A stretch of 64,000 nt of DNA from JAICLK01 sp963810525 (GTDB lineage: Bacteria > Patescibacteriota > Saccharimonadia > Saccharimonadales > UBA4665). The DNA lies in NCBI GenBank assembly GCA_963810525.1, contig CAWENB010000006.1:1-64000 (forward strand), in the 5' to 3' direction. The notes under the pieces are model-generated. The model made no database searches. It saw only the letters and a program-made list of their open reading frames with translations, and had not been told where the DNA came from. Shown piece by piece: positions 16,470-24,059 of this stretch. The first letter of the stretch is position 1; the number at the start of each line of letters is the position of its first letter. The position numbers and the translations under genes were made by a program.

Positions 16470-17931
16470 CAGTATCTACTCACAACCCTGAGCGACGCTG
16501 CCTGAGCATCGGCAGCATGACATCAAAGAATGACGTTTCCGGATGACGCTGCATCTCAGTCGTAATCACTGAGGTATTGACGGCATGGGTCTCGGCTCCC
16601 TTGGGGCTACGGTTACCGCCAAAGATCTTACGCATAATAACATGCGGCCGGATAGCTCGTTCGGCCGTGTTGTTTTCCGGCAATATGCCGTCGTACTGCA
16701 AGCACGCCAGGAGTTGTACGCCGTGCTTGGCGATCCAGTTCTGAACTCGTTCGGCTGTCGGTTCGGGATACGCTTGGCTGGCTCGTTTCTCCAGTTCGGC
16801 CGCGAACCACGGCGGATCGCGCTCAGAGACGGGCTTGGTAAGCTCGGACCCCAGACGTTCGTACAGCCCGACAAGGTGTTGGTATAACGTCGGACTGGCG
16901 TCTTTGGCCCGACGCAAGAGATGTACCCAGCACTGCTGGTTGTCACCGGGCAGGCTGCCGTAGGCGGCATAGCCGTCGGAGATAATGACCCGATCCTGCT
17001 TGGCCACGCCGCTGCCCCTCGTGTTCTCCAGGCTGTAACGGACACCCTGTTCGGTCACGAATGCCCACAGGTACCAGTTCTCGCCGTCCATCCGCCAACC
17101 GGTTTCGTCCGCATAGACGGCACGGGCGGTTTTAATGAGCTCACAAATAGCCTCGTAGTCTTTTCCGAACAGATCTTTGGCCTTGTCCAGCTGCGCAATG
17201 ACCTCACCTTCGGAGATTGCAAAGTTGTGCAGATCGAACAGGCTCTCGCGGATCTTGTTTACCGGCAGTCGTAAGCGGTAGCGGGCGTACAGTACGTAGG
17301 CCAGTACGTTGGTGCCGATCCGCTCGGTGTACGGTATCTGCAACGATTTCACGAACGTTTCACAGGAGGGGCACCAGTGCCGGGTGACCGTGTAGTGTTT
17401 CACGAGGAGGCGGGGCGCCAGGTCGATGTCTTCTTCGTACTTTTCGACTTGGTCGACTGGCTCGCCGACCAGACCGTTACACATGGGGCAACGTTTCAGG
17501 CTGAAGATAATGCGCTCCGTGACCGTAGCCGGGTCGGGTGCCGGCCGGTGAAAAGCAGGTGCTCCCGGCTGTTTCCCTTTCGGTTTGGCTACTTTAGCCG
17601 CCAAGGCTTTATCCTTGCCGGCTTTATACAGATAGCTGGCCAGTGTTTTGCGCTCCAGTTCTTTGTTGGCGACTTGCTGTTCGAGCTCGGTGATACGGGC
17701 ATCACGTTCACCGAGGAGCTGCTTCAGGTACTTGTTGTCAGCGCGCAGCCGTGCCTTGGTGTGCTGGTCACGGTCATGCAACCGCTCCATATTGCGGAGC
17801 CGGGTGAGACGGCGTTGTACTTCCTGGTCAAGCAGTTGCTTCATGGTACCAAAGATAGCAGGGCTCGTCGTGGCGCGCTAGGAAGTAATTCATTGACGAG
17901 GTGAGTTACTCGGGGTTGTGAATAGATACTG
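16470..17931 (-). mobile_element. IS66-family insertion sequence (tnpC only)
   Basis: About 1,462 bp bounded by inverted repeats 16470-16498 and 17903-17931; 24 of 29 positions match, beginning CAGTATCTA. Only the tnpC-type transposase is present, as in the short IS66 relatives that lack tnpA and tnpB. A clear 8-bp target duplication is not seen. Confidence 0.8.
16480..17844 (-). CDS. IS66-family transposase
   Basis: 454 residues. N-terminal coiled coil and leucine-zipper-like region (about 1-75), then a zinc-binding region with CPMC and CPSC pairs, then the DDE core: YADETGWRMDG (Asp), ISDGYAAY (Asp) and PENNTAERAIRP (Glu). The following VIMRKIFGGNRSPKGAE is the conserved C-terminal block of IS66 TnpC. 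No frameshift or stop interrupts it, so it may be functional. The start ATG 17844 lies 59 bp inside the right terminal repeat. Confidence 0.95.
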   Translation of the reverse strand: MKQLLDQEVQRRLTRLRNMERLHDRDQHTKARLRADNKYLKQLLGERDARITELEQQVANKELERKTLASYLYKAGKDKALAAKVAKPKGKQPGAPAFHRPAPDPATVTERIIFSLKRCPMCNGLVGEPVDQVEKYEEDIDLAPRLLVKHYTVTRHWCPSCETFVKSLQIPYTERIGTNVLAYVLYARYRLRLPVNKIRESLFDLHNFAISEGEVIAQLDKAKDLFGKDYEAICELIKTARAVYADETGWRMDGENWYLWAFVTEQGVRYSLENTRGSGVAKQDRVIISDGYAAYGSLPGDNQQCWVHLLRRAKDASPTLYQHLVGLYERLGSELTKPVSERDPPWFAAELEKRASQAYPEPTAERVQNWIAKHGVQLLACLQYDGILPENNTAERAIRPHVIMRKIFGGNRSPKGAETHAVNTSVITTEMQRHPETSFFDVMLPMLRQRRSGL

Positions 17932-17938
17932 CATTCAG

Positions 17939-17966
17939 TTGACAAAATGTACGATTGGGTTATGCT
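17939..17966 (+). promoter_or_regulatory. promoter of the candidate small RNA
   Basis: TTGACA (17939-17944) and TATGCT (17961-17966) with a 16-nt spacer. The -35 box begins 8 bp outside the IS66 end, so it belongs to the chromosome, not the IS. Confidence 0.5.
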
Positions 17967-17972
17967 TATAGT

Positions 17973-18096
17973 ACATCGTGCGCTCGCATTGCGGCGCGTG
18001 AAACACACATTTTACAAAACAAAATGGGCGAAGCACCCGCCGCCGGGTGGGCGCGCACGAAGCGAACCGGACGACACGACAAGCGTCCGGTTTTGC
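17973..18096 (+). ncRNA. candidate structured small RNA
   Basis: A stretch of about 120 nt with its own promoter upstream and a terminator hairpin at its end. An outer stem TCGTGCGC (17977-17984) pairs with GCGCACGA (18053-18060). Inside it, GCGGCG (17991-17996) can pair with CGCCGC (near 18039-18044), and CATTTT/AAAATG closes a hairpin at 18008-18026. There is no convincing open frame. I recognise no family (not SRP, tmRNA, RNase P or 6S by eye). The alternative is a 5' leader of corA, but corA appears to have its own promoter downstream of the terminator. Confidence 0.45.
18065..18096 (+). terminator. hairpin terminator between the small RNA and corA
   Basis: AACCGGACG (18065-18073) pairs with CGTCCGGTT (18084-18092), followed by a short T tract. 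The -35 box of corA (TTGCCA) overlaps its 3' end. Confidence 0.6.
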
Positions 18097-18120
18097 CATC
18101 ATCTGTAACGGTGGTATACA
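18093..18120 (+). promoter_or_regulatory. corA promoter
   Basis: TTGCCA and TATACA with a 16-nt spacer lie about 25 nt before the start. The leader carries AGAGGAAA as ribosome binding site. Confidence 0.5.
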
Positions 18121-18144
18121 ATACTGCCAAAGAGGAAATAAAAA

Positions 18145-19080
18145 ATGATTAAGTACTTCTACAAAAGCCTGCGGAGCCCGCACATACAGGAGCCGGCCGA
18201 CTATCGGCGCGGAGCATGGGTGTATGTGGAGGCGCCGTCGGCGGATGAAATAGCCGTTCTTGTCAAAAAGTTCGATATCGAAAAAGGATACATTCTCGAC
18301 GCGCTTGATGCCGACGAAACACCGCGGCTCGAGAAGGAGGACGGTGTCAGCTATATATTCGTCCGTTTTGCGTACAAAGATGCGGCAGGCGAAACCGGTA
18401 CCGCGCCCTTGCTTTTTATCTTTGGGAACGAAATCCTTATCACGGTATCGCCGGTTCATGTGCCGGCACTCGACGCGTTTTTAAAGGGCAAGTACGAATT
18501 CGCAACCACCCAACGCACCAAGCTGGTACTGCAAGTTCTGCAGTATATGAGCGAGCAGTACGAGTTGCTTATTAGCGGCATGGGCCGGCAGATCAAAAAC
18601 ATCCGCCAGCGATTGCGAGCTCAAGATAAAGAGGTATCCGACCAGGATTTCATCAACTTCGTGATGATAGAGGACGAGCTCAATGAATTCCTGACCAGTC
18701 TGTTACCGACCAGCGCGACACTGCGTCGATTATTGCTCGGACGTCACATTCCACTGTTTGAAGAAGACCAGGACATCGTCGAAGACCTGCTACTCAGTAA
18801 CGAACAGTCTATCGAAGCCTGTAATTTGAATATCAAGTCGATCATCGGCATACGCGACGCGCACTCGTCGATCAGCGCCAACCGGCTGAACCGCACTATG
18901 AAAATCCTGGCAATCGCCACCATCGGTATCGCCATCCCGAACATGTTTTTCGGTATGTACAGTATGAACGTGACTATGCCGCTTATGCACCGGCTGTACA
19001 TGTTCTGGGTGATAATCGGCTTTACGGTCGTAGTGACGGCTATAGTTTTCATTGGCGGCCGTCGTAAGCGGATATTCTAG
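18145..19080 (+). CDS. corA: CorA-family magnesium/divalent cation transporter
   Basis: 311 residues. CorA forms a pentameric channel that lets Mg2+ (also Co2+ and Ni2+) into the cell. The N-terminal alpha/beta cytoplasmic domain, the long central helix (about 130-250) and two C-terminal membrane helices (MKILAIATIGIAIPNMFFGM and MFWVIIGFTVVVTAIVFIGG) are in the usual order, with a basic tail GRRKRIF. Odd: the selectivity-filter motif after the first membrane helix reads YSMN instead of YGMN. It is a single gene with its own promoter. Confidence 0.9.
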   Translation: MIKYFYKSLRSPHIQEPADYRRGAWVYVEAPSADEIAVLVKKFDIEKGYILDALDADETPRLEKEDGVSYIFVRFAYKDAAGETGTAPLLFIFGNEILITVSPVHVPALDAFLKGKYEFATTQRTKLVLQVLQYMSEQYELLISGMGRQIKNIRQRLRAQDKEVSDQDFINFVMIEDELNEFLTSLLPTSATLRRLLLGRHIPLFEEDQDIVEDLLLSNEQSIEACNLNIKSIIGIRDAHSSISANRLNRTMKILAIATIGIAIPNMFFGMYSMNVTMPLMHRLYMFWVIIGFTVVVTAIVFIGGRRKRIF

Positions 19081-19204
19081 CTTGTGTTTACGCTAATTGT
19101 CGCACGCTTCGTTAAGGTATCCTGACGGTGACAAATAGCGATAAAATATCTGCATTTCCGGGTGCGTTCGTAACGCCAGTACATTGCCAAACAACCTTTT
19201 ATGT

Positions 19205-20083
19205 TCAATCAGTCCATGCAACGGGAAACCTGCCGTTTTCAAGCATACTAAGAGCCTGTCGCCAGGCTGTCTGGAACAACTCGGCACGTGGTATGGTGCG
19301 TAACGCATTATCGTGCATGACAAAGCGTCGATGGAGCGAATCGTTTTGTAACGGCTCGGTCATCGCGGGCGTCGCCCGAAGCATCCTGAGTAATCGGTAT
19401 CCTACCGAATCAAGTGCTTCCGGGGGCGTGGCAACACCGCTGTAGAGACGGCGTAGCAAGTCGATGCTGGCGCGGCCGGTATAGGTGCTGTCATACACCA
19501 TATAAAACAGGCCGTGGGCGAGATTGGTGTCTCCTTGGGCTGCACGTAATGCCTCCATGAAGGTTGCGTTGGCTAATTCATCTCTGGCGGCCAGTTGCGG
19601 CATGGTAATGCCATTACTTCTTCCGGGGGTATAGCAATGCGACAAAAGCCCGCCAGTCGTTAAGCCGCGACTCCCCAGGTATATAACTTCTGGCTCGGCC
19701 TTGGGGTTTTGATTAACGCTAAAACTGTCTTCAAAAATCAGGCGCATCGCATAACCGTGCGGCGACTCACCCTGTAGCTTGTTGCGCCTAAGCATGATTT
19801 GCTCGGTTTCAAATTGTTCGAGCGCATCAGGGTTTACGCTAACTCGCGGTCGTGTCGCACCGGCAATAGCTTCGTCAATATCCGGAAACTCTGCTGCGAT
19901 AATTGCCTGAACTTCCGGTATGTCAAAGGGGTGGCGTAATTCCGGTGCGGCCGGTTCACGGCTCAAAGTGGTGTGTTCGGATACTTGGCCGACGGTGCCG
20001 CCGTCACTTCTGGAAAGAATAACAAACCCGCTACCTTGGGCAGGGTTTTCATGGTCGGTAAAAGCAGGAGGGTGTTCCGTCAT
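19205..20083 (-). CDS. hypothetical protein (292 aa)
   Basis: A soluble protein with no recognised domain. The N-terminal 50 residues look disordered (Ser/Thr/Glu/Pro rich); the rest is mixed helical with several Arg-rich helices (ASIDLLRRLYS, SVGYRLLRMLRATP). On the minus strand TATAAT stands 6 nt before ATG 20083, so the transcript is probably leaderless. It is followed in the same direction, after the 150-bp spacer, by nothing; its upstream neighbour on the same strand is the methyltransferase-like gene at 20234-21307. Confidence 0.65.
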   Translation of the reverse strand: MTEHPPAFTDHENPAQGSGFVILSRSDGGTVGQVSEHTTLSREPAAPELRHPFDIPEVQAIIAAEFPDIDEAIAGATRPRVSVNPDALEQFETEQIMLRRNKLQGESPHGYAMRLIFEDSFSVNQNPKAEPEVIYLGSRGLTTGGLLSHCYTPGRSNGITMPQLAARDELANATFMEALRAAQGDTNLAHGLFYMVYDSTYTGRASIDLLRRLYSGVATPPEALDSVGYRLLRMLRATPAMTEPLQNDSLHRRFVMHDNALRTIPRAELFQTAWRQALSMLENGRFPVAWTD

Positions 20084-20233
20084 AATATTATTATAAAATA
20101 AAAAAGCATAAAAAACAACATTTTCTTCATATCAATTGGAGCGTTCGCCGTAACCGCTCTTGAGCTCAACGAGTGAAATATCGTAGTTGGTATTGCCGCT
20201 TCAACGGTTTACGAAATAATTCCGCCGAGGCGA

Positions 20234-21307
20234 CTATCCGTCTATCGGTTTTCCGGAGCCTGGAAGCGACGAACCCGGTGAAACATGCAGGCTGGACAAA
20301 GCGGCTGCATAACCGTTGGCGCTGCCTTTCGGTGCGAGAGCGCTAGCAATCACCAGGTAGCCGGTCTTGTTGGTTGACCGCCACAGCCATTGCTGCCGCG
20401 GAGCAAGCGGCACAAAGTGATTGTCGATCGCTTCTGTAAGGGATTCGTAATCGACCATCGGTAGCAGTGTTGGATTATCGACGCGGCCGCTGGCTTGCGC
20501 GTATGTGTCGGCGAAGTGGACCGTGCCGGTCTTGCGGACGAGCCGGGCGAGGTACTCGATGTGTGCTACCTGCAACTTCGCGTTCAACGCGTTGTCTATT
20601 GCTTCAGCTATAGTGCCTACCCTTTCCGTGCCCTTGTCGAGATCGGCGCCATAACGTCCAGTGATAATGTGGTCGGTAATGTATCGTGCCGGTGCGACCG
20701 CGAGTTGCGTCATTATAAGCTGTGAGCAGACAAACGCATAATCGGCACCAAGTGGTGGTTGCTGCCCGGCCGGCTCGTAGTCGCGGATAAAGGGCGTTGC
20801 TCTGGCTACGAATTCGTCGAGCGTATCGCTTGCCTCACTGATTGCGCAAACCGTATCGGTAAGCTCGGCAACGCAACCGGTTACATCGGCGCCAACCACA
20901 CTGATTTTACCGAGCTGCTTTTCGGTCATGCCGTCTAGGGCTGCCTCAACACATGCTGGGTCTGTATCGGCAAAAATGACTTCGTCAAATTCATCAACCA
21001 ATAGATCGAACGGTGTATCGAAACCAGGACCGGGACCAGCCACGAAAGCCCGCCATGGCCGTTCGTCCGCGGAAGCTCGCCGCAGTGCCATTTCGGCCGT
21101 TGCCCCGATTGCATCACGGCTTGCAGCAGTGTGCGGCAACTGCAATCTTGGAAACGCGAAAAAGCTATCAATACCGCTCTCGTTCAAAGAGCCGTAAAGC
21201 GCCTTCACGTCTTCACTTACCCCGGACAGGGAGTCATGCTCTATAATTCTAATACCGATGATCCCACCGGAGCCGTAACCTAAGGCTCCCTCTTCAAGAA
21301 TTGCCAT
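20234..21307 (-). CDS. SAM-dependent methyltransferase-like protein (357 aa)
   Basis: A Rossmann-fold methyltransferase pattern is visible in the N-terminal half: AFVAGPGPGFDTPF (glycine-rich motif I), EVIFADTDPACVEAAL (acidic residues that hold the SAM ribose) and KISVVGADVTG (motif II/III). The C-terminal half has no clear family. Other explanations such as a general nucleotide-binding Rossmann protein remain possible. The minus-strand sequence CATAAT 11 nt before ATG 21307 could be its -10 box. It is transcribed divergently from the small gene at 21341. Confidence 0.6.
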   Translation of the reverse strand: MAILEEGALGYGSGGIIGIRIIEHDSLSGVSEDVKALYGSLNESGIDSFFAFPRLQLPHTAASRDAIGATAEMALRRASADERPWRAFVAGPGPGFDTPFDLLVDEFDEVIFADTDPACVEAALDGMTEKQLGKISVVGADVTGCVAELTDTVCAISEASDTLDEFVARATPFIRDYEPAGQQPPLGADYAFVCSQLIMTQLAVAPARYITDHIITGRYGADLDKGTERVGTIAEAIDNALNAKLQVAHIEYLARLVRKTGTVHFADTYAQASGRVDNPTLLPMVDYESLTEAIDNHFVPLAPRQQWLWRSTNKTGYLVIASALAPKGSANGYAAALSSLHVSPGSSLPGSGKPIDG

Positions 21308-21340
21308 GTGTGAACCTAATTATGACGGTTCGCTTGAACA

Positions 21341-21499
21341 ATGGCAAACTTCCTGCCTGTCGGGATATCGCATGAAACAAAGAAAATTGCAAAAAATCTT
21401 AAGTGTAAACGCTACGAAGATACGTTTCTCAAGGAAGCGGCCGACTTGCTGGATCAGTTAGTACAATCACAGGGGCCCGTCGACGACTTGGTGGCCTGA
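21341..21499 (+). CDS. small hypothetical protein (52 aa)
   Basis: An open frame of 52 codons from ATG to TGA, rich in Lys, Asp and Leu (for example KKIAKNLKCKRYEDTFLKEA), which reads like a short helical protein. No family is recognised. It sits in a 416-bp stretch between the methyltransferase-like gene and the IS481 region that otherwise holds only one other small frame. Confidence 0.4.
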   Translation: MANFLPVGISHETKKIAKNLKCKRYEDTFLKEAADLLDQLVQSQGPVDDLVA

Positions 21500-21522
21500 G
21501 CGAATAAATCGTACACGATTCA

Positions 21523-21648
21523 ATGATTGTTATCGGTTCCGAACAAAAGCCAGGGCCTGTTAAGAGCGATAAGGTGTCGGAAAATGCTGCGCTGCTCCTA
21601 CGGCTACATACGGATTGGTTCGGTCTGATCGAACAAAGAGCAGGGTAG
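21523..21648 (+). CDS. small hypothetical protein (41 aa)
   Basis: An open frame of 41 codons that begins MIVIGSEQKPGPVKSDK and ends WFGLIEQRAG. Its end is 12 bp before the IS481 remnant, so it may be intact or may have been cut down by the IS event. No function can be given. Confidence 0.3.
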   Translation: MIVIGSEQKPGPVKSDKVSENAALLLRLHTDWFGLIEQRAG

Positions 21649-21660
21649 CAAGACGGGATT

Positions 21661-21728
21661 AATTCTGTGCTAAAATGGGCCTAACTATTCCGCGAGCGGA
21701 AGTGTCCACGATGTAGTGAGTAAGTGCA
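21661..21728 (+). repeat. direct repeat: 3' remnant of an IS481-type element
   Basis: 68 bp that match 22634-22701 at 66 positions. In the downstream copy the sequence is the end of the transposase gene and the IS terminus. Here only that tail remains, so it encodes the last codons of an earlier transposase copy, ending IPRAEVSTM. The two mismatches turn TACACT into TAAAAT, a better -10 box. Confidence 0.85.
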
Positions 21729-22689
21729 GATAAGAAACGTACGACTCTCACGTGAGGCAAGGTTCCGCCTGCGCGTCATTGAACATTATCTGCAGACCAC
21801 CCGAAACGTATCTCTAACGTGTCGCCACTTTGCCATTGCCCGGAGTTACTTCTACAAGTGGTTCAAACGCTACGATCCGAAGTATCTCGGCAGCCTTGAA
21901 GCTCTGAGTCGCCGGCCCAAACGGATACGCCCGGCCACCTACGATCATAGTTTCGTGTCCCTAGTGCGCAAGCTCCGCACTGACTATCCAAGCTACTCGG
22001 CCAAGAAGTTGGCGGTCATCCTCAGGCGCGACTACGACATCGGCTTCTCAGCCGCTACCGTCGGCAGGGTTATTCAGAAATTCAAGCTGTATTTATCCCA
22101 GGTACCGCGCTTACGTAAGCTGCACAAGACAGCCCGCAAGATCCAAGTCCGGCGCAAGCCGTATGGCCTGAGGGCACAGGGACCACGAACCCTCATCGAG
22201 TTCGACATGAAGCACATCTGGCGTCCGGGCGGTATCCGGCTGTACGCCTTCGTGGCCGTTGACGTCGTGACCAAGCAGGCGGTGATCCACGTCGGCGGCC
22301 AGCCAAGCTCCTACCAGGCCAAGATAGCCCTGGAGAAAGCGGTGGCCGTCTTCGGTTCAGGTATCACCATCCTCAATGACAACGGCAGTGAGAACTTTAT
22401 GCGGGCCGCCGAATATCTCCAACAGCAGCAGGTCACACAGTACTTTGCCCGGCCGCACCGGCCAAAGGACAAGCCCCATGTCGAGAATCTCATCGGCAAG
22501 CTCCAGACTGAGTGTCTCGATGAAGACCGCACAACCCATCACGTGCCGGCACTGCAGCGACAGATTAACCATTGGCTCAATGACTACCACTTCTTCCGAC
22601 CGCACCAGGCACTCGGTTACCTCACCCCGTATGAATTCTGTGCTACACTGGGCCTAACTATTCCGCGAGCGGAAGTGTCCACGATGTAG
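21724..22689 (+). CDS. IS481-type transposase (rve integrase core)
   Basis: 321 residues. The N-terminal helix-turn-helix (ARFRLRVIEHYLQTTRNVSL) is followed by the DDE integrase core: LIEFDMKHIW (first Asp), ILNDNGSENF (second Asp) and HVENLIGKLQTE (Glu), and by a final HQALGYLTPYEF block common to IS481/IS3 transposases. Odd: the frame opens with a GTG at 21724 that lies in the end of the upstream remnant copy, so the start codon comes from the junction. A later start is possible. No stop interrupts the frame. Confidence 0.9.
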   Translation: MQIRNVRLSREARFRLRVIEHYLQTTRNVSLTCRHFAIARSYFYKWFKRYDPKYLGSLEALSRRPKRIRPATYDHSFVSLVRKLRTDYPSYSAKKLAVILRRDYDIGFSAATVGRVIQKFKLYLSQVPRLRKLHKTARKIQVRRKPYGLRAQGPRTLIEFDMKHIWRPGGIRLYAFVAVDVVTKQAVIHVGGQPSSYQAKIALEKAVAVFGSGITILNDNGSENFMRAAEYLQQQQVTQYFARPHRPKDKPHVENLIGKLQTECLDEDRTTHHVPALQRQINHWLNDYHFFRPHQALGYLTPYEFCATLGLTIPRAEVSTM

Positions 22690-22701
22690 TGAGTAAGTGC
22701 A
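22634..22701 (+). repeat. direct repeat: 3' end of the intact IS481-type element
   Basis: Partner of 21661-21728. It covers the last codons of the transposase, its TAG stop and the terminal sequence ending AGTAAGTGCA. The element is thus flanked on both sides by its own right end, the structure left by a tandem insertion. Confidence 0.85.
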
Positions 22702-22707
22702 ACTGGC

Positions 22708-22736
22708 TTCACAATCCGTGTGATATCTGCTAAACT
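22708..22736 (+). promoter_or_regulatory. tRNA-Ala(GGC) promoter
   Basis: TTCACA (22708-22713) and TAAACT (22731-22736) with a 17-nt spacer, 16 nt before the tRNA. It starts only 6 bp past the IS481 repeat, so the insertion just missed it. Confidence 0.5.
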
Positions 22737-22752
22737 TACTGTTGACTTTCAC

Positions 22753-22829
22753 GGGGCATTAGCTCAGTTGGCTAGAGCGCTTCAATGGCATTGAAGAGGT
22801 CATCGGTTCAAGCCCGATATGCTCCACCA
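22753..22829 (+). tRNA. tRNA-Ala(GGC)
   Basis: Acceptor arm GGGGCAT/ATGCTCC contains the G3-U70 wobble pair that marks alanine tRNAs. The anticodon stem CTTCA/TGAAG encloses ATGGCAT, anticodon GGC. CCA is encoded. Confidence 0.95.
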
Positions 22830-22844
22830 ATAGAACGACCTTAA

Positions 22845-22892
22845 AACCAAACTAAAAACGCCCCCTTATTACGGGGTGTTTTTAGTTTGGTT
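22845..22892 (+). terminator. strong terminator after tRNA-Ala(GGC)
   Basis: A 20-bp stem (AACCAAACTAAAAACGCCCC with its near-perfect complement; one T-for-complement change) around a 7-nt loop. A/T flanks make it work in both directions, so it can also end the HAD gene transcript coming from the right. Confidence 0.85.
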
Positions 22893-22995
22893 AATTTGAG
22901 AGCATATAGATCGAACCAAAATTATATCTACTAGATAAGTACCATGTATGACTCGATTAAATTTTAAGTACTTTATGTTCTAGGCTATTAAACAA

Positions 22996-23688
22996 TCAAA
23001 TTCGCAGATCCGAAATTAATGATACGAGCGATGTTGTGAGCTGTTTGGCGTCTTTAAGTTCTTTCTGATCATGGGTGGTTGTAATCCCGACCGAGTATAT
23101 TCTCGCATTATTTAATGCACTGACACCTGAGGGAGTGTCTTCAAAACCAATACACTCTAGGGAGGTTAGCTTCATTTCTGACAAGGCCTTCAAATAACAT
23201 TCAGGGTTTGGTTTTGAATGAGTATACATGTCAGGAGTAACAAATACAGAAAATAGTTCACGAAGATTGTGATGTTTTAACACCTCTTCTAAAAGCGTTT
23301 TTTCCAGTCCAGTCACCATTGCGAGTACCGGTTTATCCCTAACCGATCCGATGCCCTCAAACTCTACGTTCCCCTCACTAACTCTCGCGATAAAGTCTAA
23401 AGTATCTGCGTAGAAAGTCAGGTTAGTCTTAAATATATGGATCGTTTCATCTATTTTTTGTTTTGAGAAATCTTTAATAATATCGTCGTCTGCGTTATCG
23501 ACAATTTTATTTTCACTTAAAAGTGAAAGAAATCCTCCTTTAATTGACTTCCCGCTGAAGTATTTTTTATATGACGCAAAATTGAGTCGGTAATTATATT
23601 TTGACAAAACTTTTTTAAACGCTATGTAATGCACTTTTTCTGAGTCGATTATTACTCCGTCAACATCAAAAACCAATCCATTAATCAT
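22996..23688 (-). CDS. HAD-superfamily phosphatase (beta-phosphoglucomutase-like)
   Basis: 230 residues. All HAD motifs are seen: GLVFDVDGVIIDSE (motif I, nucleophile Asp plus acid/base Asp), AMVTGLEKTLL (motif II Thr), HSKPNPECYLKAL (motif III Lys) and CIGFEDTPSGVSALNNA (motif IV acidic pair). A helical cap sits between motifs I and II. The family dephosphorylates or isomerises sugar phosphates and other small metabolites; the substrate is open. TATCAT directly upstream on the minus strand favours the second ATG at 23688 as a leaderless start. The gene is clearly richer in A+T than its neighbours, which suggests recent acquisition. Confidence 0.85.
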   Translation of the reverse strand: MINGLVFDVDGVIIDSEKVHYIAFKKVLSKYNYRLNFASYKKYFSGKSIKGGFLSLLSENKIVDNADDDIIKDFSKQKIDETIHIFKTNLTFYADTLDFIARVSEGNVEFEGIGSVRDKPVLAMVTGLEKTLLEEVLKHHNLRELFSVFVTPDMYTHSKPNPECYLKALSEMKLTSLECIGFEDTPSGVSALNNARIYSVGITTTHDQKELKDAKQLTTSLVSLISDLRI

Positions 23689-23722
23689 GGGCATATGATA
23701 CCATTCTAAGCCTTACTTCAGG

Positions 23723-23744
23723 ATTACTCCGTAAACATCAAAAA
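23723..23744 (-). repeat. relic copy of the HAD motif I coding sequence
   Basis: 22 bp that match 23651-23672 with one mismatch. The original encodes FDVDGVI; here it would read FDVYGVI without a gene around it. It is probably a duplication scar or the leftover of a second HAD gene. Confidence 0.5.
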
Positions 23745-23834
23745 ATCTATATTATTGAAAAAATTGGGCTCGGAGCACTATCCCCGTTTGTAAGAAATTT
23801 TGACCTGGTGATACACTTTTGTTACACTTGGTAC

Positions 23835-24059
23835 ATGAGTACGACAAAATCGCGACTGAACATTAGTCTTCCGGACGATGTTAAAAAAGCCCTACTTAGT
23901 ATTGCCAAGCGCGATCAAATGCCAACTGCTACCAAAGCACTTAGGCTTTTGGAGATTGGTCTTGAAGCCGAGGAAGATGATATCTGGGACAAAATCGCCA
24001 GCGACAGAGACTATAAAGACAGTACGTTTCATCCGCACTCCGAAGTATTTGGAAAATAA
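23835..24059 (+). CDS. RHH-type antitoxin
   Basis: 74 residues from ATG 23835 (the frame is open to 23808). The N-terminus TKSRLNISLPDDVKKALLSIAKRD is a ribbon-helix-helix strand and helix, and the C-terminus EEDDIWDKIASDRDYKD is the acidic toxin-binding tail common to RelB/StbD-like antitoxins. It ends in TAA directly followed by the toxin ATG, so the pair is translationally coupled. Confidence 0.8.
   Translation: MSTTKSRLNISLPDDVKKALLSIAKRDQMPTATKALRLLEIGLEAEEDDIWDKIASDRDYKDSTFHPHSEVFGK

Noticed and set aside
18097..18144. Magnesium riboswitch directly ahead of corA
   Set aside because: The leader between the corA promoter and the start is under 30 nt, too short for a known magnesium riboswitch. 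The upstream structure ends in a terminator before that promoter.
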